Positions 16,618-25,960 of a DNA stretch of 64,000 bases are shown in pieces. The stretch lies in contig NZ_BDBR01000036.1 of assembly GCF_001613085.1 (NCBI RefSeq), positions 1 to 64,000 of the forward strand, given 5' to 3'. The translations under genes were made by a program, and so were the position numbers. Origin of the DNA: Nocardia salmonicida NBRC 13393. GTDB taxonomy: Bacteria; Actinomycetota; Actinomycetes; Mycobacteriales; Mycobacteriaceae. The stretch's first letter is position 1. The number at the start of each line of letters is the position of its first letter. The notes beneath the pieces are model-generated. The model was not told the origin of the DNA, searched no databases, and was given only the letters and a program-made list of their open reading frames with translations.

Positions 16618-17679
16618 ATGCGAACACTGCGCCGCAAGCGTGGGCCCGTGAAGGTTGCAGCCCCTGGTTCGTGGGCTCGGCGCTGGGCCGCGGGCGTATC
16701 CATGGCTCTGCTCGTTCCGATCGCGACGGCTGTTACCGGGGGAATCGCCCCCGCCTCGGCCGGATTCAACGGCAATGCCTTCGATTTCTGGGTCGATTCC
16801 GGGATGGGTCCGATCAAATCGCGCGTGCTGCGCGCCGCCGACGGCAACACCAACCGCGTCGTCTACGTCCTCGACGGCATGCGCGCACCGGAGAATCTCA
16901 ACGGCTGGGAGATCGAAACCGATATCCCGAATGCGCTGGCCGCGGCGAATATCAATGTGGTGATGCCCGTCGGCGGTATGTCCAGCTTCTACGCCGACTG
17001 GAACGCGCCGAGTGATTTCTTCGGCATTCCCGGCAACGGCGCGCCGTCCTCGGGTTCGGGCGCGGGCAACGTGCTGTCCGGCGGACCCGGCAAGAGCTAC
17101 CGCTACCAGTGGGAATCGTTCCTCACCGGCGACCTGCGCAACGCCCTCGCCGACCGCCTCGGCTTCAACCGGTTCCGCAACGGTGTGTTCGGTCTGTCGA
17201 TGGGTGGCTCGGCCGCGCTGACGTTGGCCGCCTACCATCCCGACCAATTCTCCTTCGCCGGTGCGTATTCCGGTTACCTGAACATCTCGGCCCCCGGCAT
17301 GCGCGAGGCAATTCGCATCGCGATGCTCGACGCGGGCGGTTACAACGTGGACGCCATGGCACCGCCGTGGGGCCCACAGTGGCTGCGGATGGATCCGTTC
17401 GTGTTCGCCCCCAACCTGGTGGGCAACAACACCCGGCTGTGGATAGCGGCGGGCTCAGGCTTGCCGACCAGTACCGACGGCCCGAACATGGGCACCGTCA
17501 ACGGGATGGCGCTGGAAGCCTTGGCGCTGGCCAACACTCGGGCTTTCGAAGTCAGGATGGCAACGCTCGGCGCCCGTAACGTCACCTACTCTTTCCCGGC
17601 CTTCGGCATCCACGCCTGGAACAACTGGAATGACGAAGCCCTGCGGATGATCCCGGATTTGTCCGCCAACATCGGGTGA
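16618..17679 (+). CDS. Antigen 85-type mycolyltransferase (second paralogue)
   Basis: Secreted mycolyltransferase of 353 residues, the closest relative of the first paralogue: FDFWVDSGMGPIKSRVLRAADGNTNRV and GVFGLSMGGSAALTLAAYHPDQFSF are almost identical between them. The nucleophile is Ser194 and the His lies in HAWNNWNDE. The signal peptide (residues 1-49, ending ASA) has a long basic n-region. The Ser/Gly insert seen in the first copy is shorter here. ATG 16618 has AGAAAGG upstream. It looks like a tandem duplication, with its own promoter region and terminator, so expression can differ from its neighbour. Confidence 0.93.
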   Translation: MRTLRRKRGPVKVAAPGSWARRWAAGVSMALLVPIATAVTGGIAPASAGFNGNAFDFWVDSGMGPIKSRVLRAADGNTNRVVYVLDGMRAPENLNGWEIETDIPNALAAANINVVMPVGGMSSFYADWNAPSDFFGIPGNGAPSSGSGAGNVLSGGPGKSYRYQWESFLTGDLRNALADRLGFNRFRNGVFGLSMGGSAALTLAAYHPDQFSFAGAYSGYLNISAPGMREAIRIAMLDAGGYNVDAMAPPWGPQWLRMDPFVFAPNLVGNNTRLWIAAGSGLPTSTDGPNMGTVNGMALEALALANTRAFEVRMATLGARNVTYSFPAFGIHAWNNWNDEALRMIPDLSANIG

Positions 17680-17687
17680 ACATCACG

Positions 17688-17720
17688 GAACCGGCACCGC
17701 GAGACTTGCGGTGCCGGTTC
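17688..17720 (+). terminator. Terminator after second mycolyltransferase
   Basis: GAACCGGCACCGC (17688-17700) pairs perfectly with GCGGTGCCGGTTC (17708-17720) around a 7-nt loop, 8 bp after the stop codon. The T tract is weak. Confidence 0.75.
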
Positions 17721-17797
17721 TGTCTGCCCGGACCACCGCAGCGACTGAACAATACGTTCATATGACGACCACGCCACGCAAATAACTCGACAACCAC

Positions 17798-17908
17798 GGG
17801 TTTTCGGCCGCCTCGGATCCGAAGGGCGAGACGGAACGCCGAAGGCGCAGTATCGCCCTTCGGATTCGAGGCCCGCAGGGCCGAAAACCCCGCGGCGCCA
17901 GCCGCCAA
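17798..17908. repeat. Long imperfect inverted repeat with a dispersed 3' module
   Basis: The left arm 17798-17829 and right arm 17853-17890 pair over about 32 bp (GGGTTTTCGGCC with GGCCGAAAACCC, then TCCGAAGGGCGA with TCGCCCTTCGGA). There is one mismatch, a 6-nt bulge (CTGCGG on the complementary reading), and a loop that itself can form CGCC-GAA-GGCG. The segment 17864-17908 recurs after embB at 38935-38979. The rest of the 393-bp gap 17680-18072 holds the terminator before this element and, after it, about 160 bp of promoter region for the third mycolyltransferase. Confidence 0.6.
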
Positions 17909-18072
17909 TGTCACTGCCCTTGCAGTTAATTCGCGCGTGGAATATCCTCCAGCGAGCGTAAGTGTGACCAGATCGTTGTTTCATCCGTCTGATCGACCGG
18001 GCTGTCGGGGCCGTGTCGGCGGCGGCCAGCGTGTCTGGCATGCCATAACAGCAGAAAGAGAGCGGAATTCAC

Positions 18073-19077
18073 ATGCGTTTCGGCAAGGCCGTCGCGCCGG
18101 CATCTCGTAGTTGGCGTAATCGAATTCTAGCTGTCGGCGCTGCAGCCCTCGTGCTGCCGATCGCCGCAGGAGCGGCCCCGACCGCGCTTGCCGCACCGTC
18201 GGTGTCGGCACCCGTGTTGCGCGCACCGGCCGGTGGCTACGAAGAACTGATGGTGCCCTCGAAGATGGGCCCCGTGAAGGTCCAGGTGCAGTGGGCGCGC
18301 AACGGCGGCAACGCCGCGCTCTACCTGCTCGACGGCCTTCGCGCCCGTGACGACCGCAACGCCTGGTCGTTCGAGACCAACGCGATGCAGCAGTTCAGCA
18401 ACGACAACGTCACCCTGGTGATGCCGGTCGGTGGCCAGTCCAGCTGGTACGCCGACTGGACCGCCGCCAGCAACACCAACGGCCAGAAGACCACCTACAA
18501 GTGGGAGACCTTCCTGACCGAAGAGCTCCCCACCTTCCTCGAGGGCTATGGCGTGTCCCGCAGCAACAACGCGGTGCTCGGCCTGTCGATGTCGGGCCCG
18601 GCCGCGCTGCGCCTCGCCGCGCTGAACCGCAATCAGTTCAAGCACGCGTCCTCGCTCTCGGGCCCGTTGAACTGGGGCGCTCCCGGCATGCGTGAGGCCA
18701 TCCGCGTGATGATGCTCGACGCGGGCCGTTTCAACGTCGACGCCATGGCTGCTCCCTGGAGCTCGGCGTGGCTGCGGATGGACCCGATGGTGTTCGCGCC
18801 CGAGCTGCGCGGCCTGCCGATGTTCATCTCGTCGGCCAACGGCCTGCCGGCCCAGCACGACAAGCCCGCCGGTCTCGGCGGTGCCTACAACACCGCCAAC
18901 GCGATGGGCATCGAGGCCATCTCGTTCGTGAGCACCCTGGCGTTCCAGCGTCGCCTCAACACCCTCGGCATCAACGCCGTCTACGACGTCGGTGCCTCCG
19001 GTACCCACTCGTGGAAGTACTGGGAAGACGAGCTGTGGAAGGCCCGTCCGCACATCCTGAATGCACTGGGCGCCTAG
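18073..19077 (+). CDS. Antigen 85-type mycolyltransferase, divergent third paralogue
   Basis: Secreted esterase of the antigen 85 family, 334 residues, with a signal peptide to about residue 40. The nucleophile elbow reads GLSMSGP (Ser172) rather than the GLSMGGS of its neighbours, and the C-terminal catalytic His is in THSWKYWEDE. The mature start YEELMVPSKMGPVKVQVQW is diverged from FDFWV. SSWYADWT and WETFLTEELP are retained. The trehalose/arabinogalactan mycolyltransferase role is inferred from the family; the substituted Gly could alter oxyanion-hole geometry or acyl preference. A purine-rich AGAAAGAGAG precedes ATG 18073. Confidence 0.88.
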   Translation: MRFGKAVAPASRSWRNRILAVGAAALVLPIAAGAAPTALAAPSVSAPVLRAPAGGYEELMVPSKMGPVKVQVQWARNGGNAALYLLDGLRARDDRNAWSFETNAMQQFSNDNVTLVMPVGGQSSWYADWTAASNTNGQKTTYKWETFLTEELPTFLEGYGVSRSNNAVLGLSMSGPAALRLAALNRNQFKHASSLSGPLNWGAPGMREAIRVMMLDAGRFNVDAMAAPWSSAWLRMDPMVFAPELRGLPMFISSANGLPAQHDKPAGLGGAYNTANAMGIEAISFVSTLAFQRRLNTLGINAVYDVGASGTHSWKYWEDELWKARPHILNALGA

Positions 19078-19102
19078 TAGTTTCCGCCCAGCAACTTTCT
19101 GG

Positions 19103-19137
19103 AGACCGGCTCACCCCCAGGGTGGGCCGGTCTTTTT
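19103..19137 (+). terminator. Strong terminator after third mycolyltransferase
   Basis: AGACCGGCTCACCC (19103-19116) pairs with GGGTGGGCCGGTCT (19120-19133) with one G-U pair and a tight loop, followed by a T run. Confidence 0.85.
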
Positions 19138-19241
19138 GCTGTGTCGATCCCTCGCGTGTCCTCCCCAGTTATCGCCGCTGACTGCGGTACAACCGACGGT
19201 GAGGCTGTGTCCCAATTCCGGGATGAGGAAGGTCGCGTGTG

Positions 19242-21074
19242 ATGAAACATCGTGTCTCGGTACATAGTGTCTCAGCGCCGATGCGGCGGATCCTCGGCAT
19301 CGCGGCCATGTCGGCGGCGTTGTTCGCGCCTGCTGTGGCCGTTCCCGTGCAGGCCCAACCGGTGGTGTCCGGGGTGCAGCGGGTGGACTGGCTCTCGGAT
19401 CGGCGAGTGGCGCTGTGGGTGTACTCGGCCGCCATGAAGACCCCGATCCAGGTGCAGATGCTGTTGGCGCGGGACTGGAATGCGCGTCCCGACGCGAAGT
19501 TTCCGATGATGCTCATGCTCGACGGTCTGCGCGCGCAGGACGACGAGAACGGCTGGACCAAGGACGCCGACGCCGAGGGCTTCTACGCCGACAAGAACGT
19601 CAATGTGGTGCTGCCGGTCGGCGGCCAGTCGAGCTGGTATTCGGACTGGCTCGCGCCCGACAACGGCTTCACCTACAAGTGGGAGACCTTCCTGACCAAG
19701 GAACTCCCGCCGATCCTCGAACGTGACTGGCGAACCACGGATGTGCGTGGCGTGCAAGGACTTTCGATGGGCGGCACGGCGGCGATGAACCTGGCGGGGC
19801 GCAACCCCGGGCTGATGAAATACGTGGCCTCGTACTCGGGCCTGCTCACCACGACAACGCTCGGCATGCCGCAGGCGATCACCTTCGCCAACAAGGACGC
19901 GGGCGGCTTCGACGCGGGCGCGATGTGGGGCCCGCCCGGCAGCCCCGAGTGGGACGCGCACGACCCCTATCAGCTGGCCGACAAGCTCAAAGGCGTCAGC
20001 ATGTACGTCTCCAGCGGCAGCGGACTGGCGGGCTCGCACGATCAGCTCGGTGAAGTGCCGTTGATGAGCGAGAACTGGGCGGGCACCGGCCTGGAGATCC
20101 TCTCGCGGCTGTCGACTCAGAATTTCGTCGCCAAGCTCGAGAAGCTGGCGATTCCGGTGCAGGCGAATTACCGGCCCGCGGGCACCCACACGTGGCCGTA
20201 CTGGGATTTCGAGATGCGGCAATCGTGGTCACAGGCCGCGGCGGCGCTCGGTACCGATCCCGGCGGCTCGACCTGCGCGCTGGGCGGGGCGATCGGCGGG
20301 GTCGCGCAAGCGGCGAACTGGCTGGGCAACTGCCTGACCGCCGAGTACCCGGCGGGCACCGGAATGGTGCAGGACTTCCCGAACGGTCGGGTGTTCCACT
20401 CGGCCGCGGCGGGCACGCACGCGGTGGCGGGGCGCATCGGTGGCACCTACGCCGGTATCGGCGGCGCGTCCTCGCCGCTCGGCCTGCCCAACGGTGACGA
20501 GCGCGGCCTACCCGACGGGCGCGGCCGCATGCAGACCTTCGAAGGCGGCTCGATCTACTGGACCCCGCAGACCGGCGCGCAGGTGATGCGCGGCGCGTTC
20601 CTCGAGGAGTGGGGCAAGCAGGGCTACGAGGGCGGCCCCGCCGGCTATCCGGTGGCCGCCGAGGCGCCGACGCCCAGCCGTGCGGGCTCGGTGCAGGCCT
20701 TCGAGAACGGCCCGATGTTCTACAGCCCGGCCACCGGCGCACACCGGGTGCAGGGCTTCGTCCTGGACAAGTACAGCCAGCTCGGTTTCGAGAACAGCCC
20801 GCTCGGTTTCCCGGTCGCCGGGGAGGCGCCGCTGAAGGATCTCGGGCGCTACAGCCGGTTCGAGGGCGGCAATATCTATTGGAGCCCGCTGTCGGGCGCG
20901 TGGTCGGTGCGCAACGGCGCGCTCGCCGACACCTGGGGGGCGCAGGGGTTCGAAAACGGCAGACTCGGGTATCCGGTGAGTGACGAGTTCGCCGTTCCCG
21001 GCGGAATCCAGCAGAACTTTCAGACCGGGTTCATCGTGGTGCGAGACGGCAAATCCGAAGTACACGGGGTGTGA
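19242..21074 (+). CDS. Antigen 85-type esterase fused to LGFP cell-wall-binding repeats
   Basis: Secreted two-part protein of 610 residues. Residues 1-40 form a signal peptide ending QAQ. Residues ~45-335 form an antigen 85/PS1-type esterase domain with GLSMGGT (Ser175), SSWYSDW and a late HTWPYWDFE carrying the catalytic His. From about 375 to the end run four LGFP repeats, recognisable from LGFPVAGEAP, SPLGLPNGDER, GYPVAAEAP and RLGYPVSDEF each preceded by F-x-G/N-G-x-I/M-x-x-P/S. In corynebacterial PS1/CspA-like proteins such repeats anchor a mycolyltransferase to the wall. AGGAAGG lies 9 nt before ATG 19242; GTG 19239 is an equally close alternative. Confidence 0.92.
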   Translation: MKHRVSVHSVSAPMRRILGIAAMSAALFAPAVAVPVQAQPVVSGVQRVDWLSDRRVALWVYSAAMKTPIQVQMLLARDWNARPDAKFPMMLMLDGLRAQDDENGWTKDADAEGFYADKNVNVVLPVGGQSSWYSDWLAPDNGFTYKWETFLTKELPPILERDWRTTDVRGVQGLSMGGTAAMNLAGRNPGLMKYVASYSGLLTTTTLGMPQAITFANKDAGGFDAGAMWGPPGSPEWDAHDPYQLADKLKGVSMYVSSGSGLAGSHDQLGEVPLMSENWAGTGLEILSRLSTQNFVAKLEKLAIPVQANYRPAGTHTWPYWDFEMRQSWSQAAAALGTDPGGSTCALGGAIGGVAQAANWLGNCLTAEYPAGTGMVQDFPNGRVFHSAAAGTHAVAGRIGGTYAGIGGASSPLGLPNGDERGLPDGRGRMQTFEGGSIYWTPQTGAQVMRGAFLEEWGKQGYEGGPAGYPVAAEAPTPSRAGSVQAFENGPMFYSPATGAHRVQGFVLDKYSQLGFENSPLGFPVAGEAPLKDLGRYSRFEGGNIYWSPLSGAWSVRNGALADTWGAQGFENGRLGYPVSDEFAVPGGIQQNFQTGFIVVRDGKSEVHGV

Positions 21075-21187
21075 TCTCGGGCTGAGAACTCTCTGAGCTT
21101 CGCCGCTCGGTGCCCGGCACCGCCGATTGTCCGGCTAGCCTGGTCTGCGACCGCTTCCCTGACGAACGATCGAGGAAAGACATCTTC

Positions 21188-21691
21188 ATGCATCGGATCT
21201 CTGGCAAGGTAGCCGGATCGGTCGCGGCCCTGGCTGCCGTCGCCCTGTTGTCCGCCTGTGGCGGCAACGACTCGACCGCGTCGCAGACGCCCACCCTGTC
21301 CACCAGCGTGGCCGCGAAGGCGACGACGACGCCGCCCGTGGTCATCGAGCCGCCGGCCGAGGCCCCGTCGAGCACCGCGCCGGAGACCAGTGCGTCCGCC
21401 GAGGAGCCGACACCGCTCCCGCAGACCAGCGCCGCCGCGCCCGCGACCGGCAAGGACAAGGCGTTCCTGGACGAACTGGCCAAGAACGGCATCACCCCGG
21501 GCGACCAGACGACCGCGGTGACCACCGCGACCTACATCTGCTCGACCAAGGGCACCGGCGCCAGTGACGCCGATGTCGCCACCTTCGTCGCCGCGATGGC
21601 AGGCACCGACCCGTCATTCGACGCGTCGAAGATGGATGTCAACAAGGCAGCACAGATCTACATCGCTGCCGCGAACTCCACCTACTGCTAG
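21188..21691 (+). CDS. DUF732-type lipoprotein
   Basis: Small secreted lipoprotein of 167 residues. The lipobox LLSAC places the acylated Cys at about residue 23. A Thr/Pro/Ala/Glu-rich linker (about 30-90) follows, then a compact helical domain of about 75 residues (DKAFLDELAKNGITPGD through IYIAAANSTYC) with two Cys, as in mycobacterial DUF732 proteins. GAGGAAAG precedes ATG 21188. Its stop TAG shares one base with the GTG of the next gene, so it is probably co-translated with the Rv3802c-like lipase. Molecular role unknown. Confidence 0.85.
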   Translation: MHRISGKVAGSVAALAAVALLSACGGNDSTASQTPTLSTSVAAKATTTPPVVIEPPAEAPSSTAPETSASAEEPTPLPQTSAAAPATGKDKAFLDELAKNGITPGDQTTAVTTATYICSTKGTGASDADVATFVAAMAGTDPSFDASKMDVNKAAQIYIAAANSTYC

Positions 21692-22677
21692 TGACGCCCC
21701 GACCGACGCGACGCTCCCGCGGGTTCTGGCCTGCGGGGTGCTTCACTGTGCTGGCGCTGCTCGTGCTGGCGATCATCGTCATCGTGCTGCTCTGGTACCT
21801 GCTCGCGGGCCGGTTGAAGGAGCCGGGGCCGACGCCGCCCGGCCCGCCGCCGCCGACCTCGCAGTCGGCGGAGTGCCCCGATGTGATGCTGCTCTCGATC
21901 CCGGGTACCTGGGAGTCGTCGAGCGCCGACGATCCGTACAACCCGCAGGCGAACCCGATCTCGTTGATGCTCAGCGTTTCCGGGCCGCTGCGCGCGCAGT
22001 TCCCGGACAACCGGCTCGAGGTGTACACGGTTCCGTACGTGGCGCAGTTCTCGAACCCGATCGCGTTCCCGCCCGACGGCCAGGCTTCCTACAACAACAG
22101 CCGCACCGAGGGCACCGCGCGCGCCACCGACGTGCTGGCTCAGCGCCACAAGGAATGCCCGTTGACGAATTTCGTCATCGCGGGCTTCTCGCAGGGCGCG
22201 GTGATCGCCGGTGACGTCGCCGCGCAGATCGGCGCGGGCAACGGCCCGATCCCGGAAGCCAATGTGCTCGGCGTGACGGTGATCGCCGACGGCCGTCGCA
22301 CCGCGACCGGTCCCGGTCAGCCCACCGAGATCGGCGACCCGCCGCCGGCGGGCGAGGGCGCCGAGGTGGCGCTCAAGGGCGTCAATGTCCCCGGCATCAG
22401 CATGACCGGTCCCCGCCCCGGCGGTTTCGGCACGCTGGCGCCCAAGGTGAACTCCGTCTGCGCGCCCGGCGACATGATCTGCGACGCACCACGCCAGGCG
22501 CTCAATCCGGCCAACGCGCTGGGCAGCCTCGCGGCGCTGATCCGCTCCGCGGGTAACCCGGTGCACGCGCTGTACGCCTCGAATCCGGTAGACGGCGACG
22601 GCACAACGGCGACCCAATGGACGGTCAACTGGGCTGCGGGGCTCATCGAGAACGCACCGCATCCGCCGCATTCTTGA
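21691..22677 (+). CDS. Cutinase-family phospholipase/thioesterase (Rv3802c-like)
   Basis: Membrane-anchored periplasmic hydrolase of 328 residues; the Rv3802c homologue is essential in mycobacteria and affects outer mycolate lipids. A single N-terminal transmembrane helix (about residues 14-40) is followed by a Pro-rich linker and a cutinase-type alpha/beta-hydrolase domain. The nucleophile is in GFSQG (Ser167), the acid lies in the GDMICD segment, and His is in NPVHALY. Cys pairs (SAECPDV, CPLTN, VCAPGDMICD) match the cutinase disulfides. GTG 21691 overlaps the upstream lipoprotein stop by one base. Confidence 0.9.
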   Translation: MTPRPTRRSRGFWPAGCFTVLALLVLAIIVIVLLWYLLAGRLKEPGPTPPGPPPPTSQSAECPDVMLLSIPGTWESSSADDPYNPQANPISLMLSVSGPLRAQFPDNRLEVYTVPYVAQFSNPIAFPPDGQASYNNSRTEGTARATDVLAQRHKECPLTNFVIAGFSQGAVIAGDVAAQIGAGNGPIPEANVLGVTVIADGRRTATGPGQPTEIGDPPPAGEGAEVALKGVNVPGISMTGPRPGGFGTLAPKVNSVCAPGDMICDAPRQALNPANALGSLAALIRSAGNPVHALYASNPVDGDGTTATQWTVNWAAGLIENAPHPPHS

Positions 22678-22817
22678 CGGAGTTGTCACAGTCACAGTGG
22701 GGGCGTGATTGCCATGGATCATGCCTCGCTGTGACATCCGCACGCCGGATCGCTCGCACGCTGTAAAGTGCGCTGGGAATTGCGCCCGAGTACACACCAG
22801 CCAGGAGCGAAGAGTTC

Positions 22818-23837
22818 ATGACCGAAGCTGCCGCACCCGTCGGTGAATTGACCGCGCTGGGTACGCCGCTGCGTCCGTTCCGCTTCGGAGCGGCCGGAGA
22901 GGGCAACAAGCAGGAGGGTGGCGCGCGCAAGTTCGTTCAGACGGCGCAGGAAGCCGAAGAGATGGGTTACGACACCTTCTTCGTTCCTGATCACCTGGGC
23001 GATCAGATCGGCCCGATCGCCGCGCTGGGCGCACTCACCCAAGCCACCTCCAAGATCCGCCTCGGCACTTCGGTGCTGGCGAACGGTTTACGCCATCCGG
23101 TCGTGGTCGCCAAGGAATTGGCCACCCTCGACGTCCTGTCCAAGGGACGGCTCGAGGTCGGCGTCGGCGCGGGCTGGATCAAGGAAGAGTTCGACAACGC
23201 GGGCATCCCGTTCGAGCGTCCCGGCATCCGGCTGGAGAAGCTCGACGAGTCGCTGACCATCCTGGACACGCTGCTGCGCGGTCAGGAGTGCAATTTCGAG
23301 GGCAAGCACTACCAGGTGCGTGGCATCAAGGGCACTCCGCGCCCACGGCAGGGCCCGCGCCCGCCGTTGTGTACCGGTGGCGGCGGTCCGAAGATGCTGG
23401 CACTGGCGGCCAAGCACGCCGACATCGTCTCGGTCGTACCGCAGACCACCAAGAACGGCAAGGGTCTGCTCTCGGGCATCACGCTCGAGAAGACGATCGA
23501 GAAGGTCAACATCGTCAAGGCCGCTGCCGGTGACCGGTTCGCCGACATCGAGCTGAACTGGGCCATCACCGCTATCGTCATCACCGACGACCGGGAGAAG
23601 ACCGCCGAGATGGCGCTGCGCGCGATCGAACGCGGCCTGCATCCCGACCTCGAAGTCGACGTCGAACTGACCGTCGAGGAAATCCTGAGCTCGCCCTACA
23701 TCGCGATCGGCACGTTCGAGGAAATCGCCGAACAGGTCAAGCGTGTGCGGCAACTCACTTCGATGTCGTATGTGGGCATCTTTCCCACCCAGATGGACGC
23801 ATTCGCGCCTGTCATTCCGCTGCTGCGGGAGGACTGA
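22818..23837 (+). CDS. LLM-class F420-dependent oxidoreductase
   Basis: Luciferase-like (alpha/beta TIM barrel) oxidoreductase of 339 residues, probably F420-using and cytosolic. Typical motifs are FVPDHLG near residue 55, RLGTSVLAN around 88, LATLDVLSKGRLEVGVGAGW about 105-125 and LCTGGGGPKML about 190. The C-terminus YVGIFPTQMDAFAPVIPLL is also family-like. CAGGAGCG lies before ATG 22818. It stands between the Rv3802c-like gene and fadD32, where M. tuberculosis has none, so it is a lineage-specific insertion; the substrate is unknown. Confidence 0.87.
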   Translation: MTEAAAPVGELTALGTPLRPFRFGAAGEGNKQEGGARKFVQTAQEAEEMGYDTFFVPDHLGDQIGPIAALGALTQATSKIRLGTSVLANGLRHPVVVAKELATLDVLSKGRLEVGVGAGWIKEEFDNAGIPFERPGIRLEKLDESLTILDTLLRGQECNFEGKHYQVRGIKGTPRPRQGPRPPLCTGGGGPKMLALAAKHADIVSVVPQTTKNGKGLLSGITLEKTIEKVNIVKAAAGDRFADIELNWAITAIVITDDREKTAEMALRAIERGLHPDLEVDVELTVEEILSSPYIAIGTFEEIAEQVKRVRQLTSMSYVGIFPTQMDAFAPVIPLLRED

Positions 23838-24018
23838 GCGGGGGCTCTCTGTAACATGACTCTGGTTTGAGAACATCTAGCCGATAGCGGTCACCGCGCA
23901 GACCGCTCGAAAATCCGCAGGCTGTCGACGCACGTTCGTGTGAGTTCGACGGCCGGTGGCGATATAGCGAGTCGAGGCCGCAGAGCTTGTCATCGCGTCC
24001 TCGCAAGGAGAAGAAGGA

Positions 24019-25929
24019 ATGGAAGAGACTTTCGACGACTACCTGGACGCAACCGGGAATATCAACATTCCCGAGGGCCGGACCCTGGTCGATCACGTCG
24101 AGAAGCACACCCGTAACGATGCGAATACGCTCGCGTACCGCTACATCGACTATTCGCGGGAACGCGACGGCGAGGTGCACGAGCTGACCTGGCAGGAGTT
24201 CGGAGTACGGCTGCGCGCGGTGGCCGCTCGCCTGCAACAGGTGACCAACCCGGGCGACCGGGTCGCGATCCTCGCGCCGCAAGGCCTGGATTACGTGATC
24301 TCCTTCTTCGCGGCGATCTACGCCGGTACCATCTCGGTGCCGCTGTTCGATCCCGACGAGCCGGGTCACACCGACCGCCTGCACGCCGTCCTCGGTGACT
24401 GCGAGCCGTCGGCGATCCTCACCGCGACCTCCTCGGCCGCCGGTGTGCGCCAGTTCTTCCGCTCGCTGCCCGCCGCGCAGCGTCCGCGCATCATCGCCGT
24501 CGATGCCATCCCGGACACCCTCGGTGACTCCTGGGTGCGCCCCGACACCGCGATCGACGACATCGCCTACCTGCAGTACACCTCGGGTTCCACCCGGGTG
24601 CCCGCCGGTGTGGAGATCACCCACCGCGCGGTCGGCACCAACCTGCTGCAGATGATCAACTCGCTGAACATGAACGAGAACTCGCGTGGCGTCACCTGGC
24701 TCCCGCTGTTCCACGACATGGGCCTGCTCACGGTGATCCTGCCCGCGGTCGGCGGCAAGTTCATCACCATCATGTCGCCGAGTGCGTTCGTGCGTCGTCC
24801 CTCGCGCTGGATCAACGAACTGGCCGCGGTCTCCGACGGTGCCGGCACGTTCGCGGCCGCGCCGAACTTCGCCTTCGAGCACGCTGCCGCGCGCGGTGTG
24901 CCCAAGGCGGGCGAGTCGCTCGACCTGTCGAATGTGATCGGCCTGATCAACGGGTCCGAGCCGGTGACGGTCTCCTCGATGAAGAAGTTCAACGAGGCGT
25001 TCGCGCCGTACGGGCTGCCCAAGACCGCGATCAAGCCCTGCTACGGCATGGCGGAGGCGACGCTGTTCGTCTCGGCTACCCGCGCCGAGGACGAGGCCAA
25101 GTACGTCTACGTCGATCGCAACGAGCTCAACGCGGGCCGCATGGTGCGCGTGGACCAGTCCGACGAGACCGCCATCGCGCAGGTGTCGTGTGGCTACGTC
25201 GGGCTGTCGCAGTGGGCCGTGATCGTCGACCCGGAATCGGCGGACACCGCGCAGGGTCGCGAGCTGCCCGACGGGCAGGTCGGTGAGATCTGGCTGCACG
25301 GCAACAACATGGGCATCGGTTACTGGGGTCGCCCCGCCGAGTCCACCAAGGCCTTCCGCAACAAGGTCACCGAGCCGGTCGAAGGCGGGCACGCCGAGGG
25401 CACCGGTCCCGATGCCGACTGGATGCGCACCGGCGACTTCGGCGTCTACTTCGAAGGTGAGCTCTACATCACCGGTCGCGTCAAGGACCTGGTGATCGTC
25501 GACGGGCGCAACCACTACCCGCAGGACCTGGAGTTCTCCGCCCAGGAGGCGTCCAAGTCGCTGCGTCCCGGTTTCGTCGCGGCCTTCGCGGTGCCTGCCA
25601 ATCAGCTGCCCGCCGAGGTCTTCGCCGCCGACAGCCATTCCGGCCTGAAGTTCGACGTGGACGACGCGTCCGAGCAGCTGGTGGTCGTGGCCGAACGTGG
25701 TCCCGGCGCCGGTAAGGCCGACCCCGGCCCGATCGCCGACGCGGTGCGTGCCGCGGTGTCGCTGCGCCACGGTGTGACCGCTCGTGACATCCTGCTGGTG
25801 CCCGCGGGTTCCATCCCGCGTACCTCCAGCGGCAAGATCGCCCGGCGCGCCTGCAAGGCCGCCTACCTCGAGGGAACGCTGCGCGGTGGTTACACCCAGC
25901 AGGCTTTCCCCGATGCACCGGAAGAGTAA
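24019..25929 (+). CDS. fadD32: Long-chain fatty acid--AMP ligase FadD32
   Basis: Activates the meromycolic acid as acyl-adenylate and loads it on the N-terminal ACP of Pks13; cytosolic. It has 636 residues, as in mycobacterial FadD32. The adenylation signature YLQYTSGSTRVPAGV lies near residue 185-200, and the A5-A8 segments include PCYGMAEATLFVS and WMRTGDFGVY. The C-terminal lysine motif is PRTSSGKIARRACKAAYL. FAAL enzymes differ from ligases by an insertion between the two domains; the 636-residue length fits that class. AAGGAGAAGAAGG precedes ATG 24019. Followed by pks13 and accD4. Confidence 0.95.
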   Translation: MEETFDDYLDATGNINIPEGRTLVDHVEKHTRNDANTLAYRYIDYSRERDGEVHELTWQEFGVRLRAVAARLQQVTNPGDRVAILAPQGLDYVISFFAAIYAGTISVPLFDPDEPGHTDRLHAVLGDCEPSAILTATSSAAGVRQFFRSLPAAQRPRIIAVDAIPDTLGDSWVRPDTAIDDIAYLQYTSGSTRVPAGVEITHRAVGTNLLQMINSLNMNENSRGVTWLPLFHDMGLLTVILPAVGGKFITIMSPSAFVRRPSRWINELAAVSDGAGTFAAAPNFAFEHAAARGVPKAGESLDLSNVIGLINGSEPVTVSSMKKFNEAFAPYGLPKTAIKPCYGMAEATLFVSATRAEDEAKYVYVDRNELNAGRMVRVDQSDETAIAQVSCGYVGLSQWAVIVDPESADTAQGRELPDGQVGEIWLHGNNMGIGYWGRPAESTKAFRNKVTEPVEGGHAEGTGPDADWMRTGDFGVYFEGELYITGRVKDLVIVDGRNHYPQDLEFSAQEASKSLRPGFVAAFAVPANQLPAEVFAADSHSGLKFDVDDASEQLVVVAERGPGAGKADPGPIADAVRAAVSLRHGVTARDILLVPAGSIPRTSSGKIARRACKAAYLEGTLRGGYTQQAFPDAPEE

Positions 25930-25960
25930 TTCGGCACGTCCGAGAAGGAGGTGACGCCCG

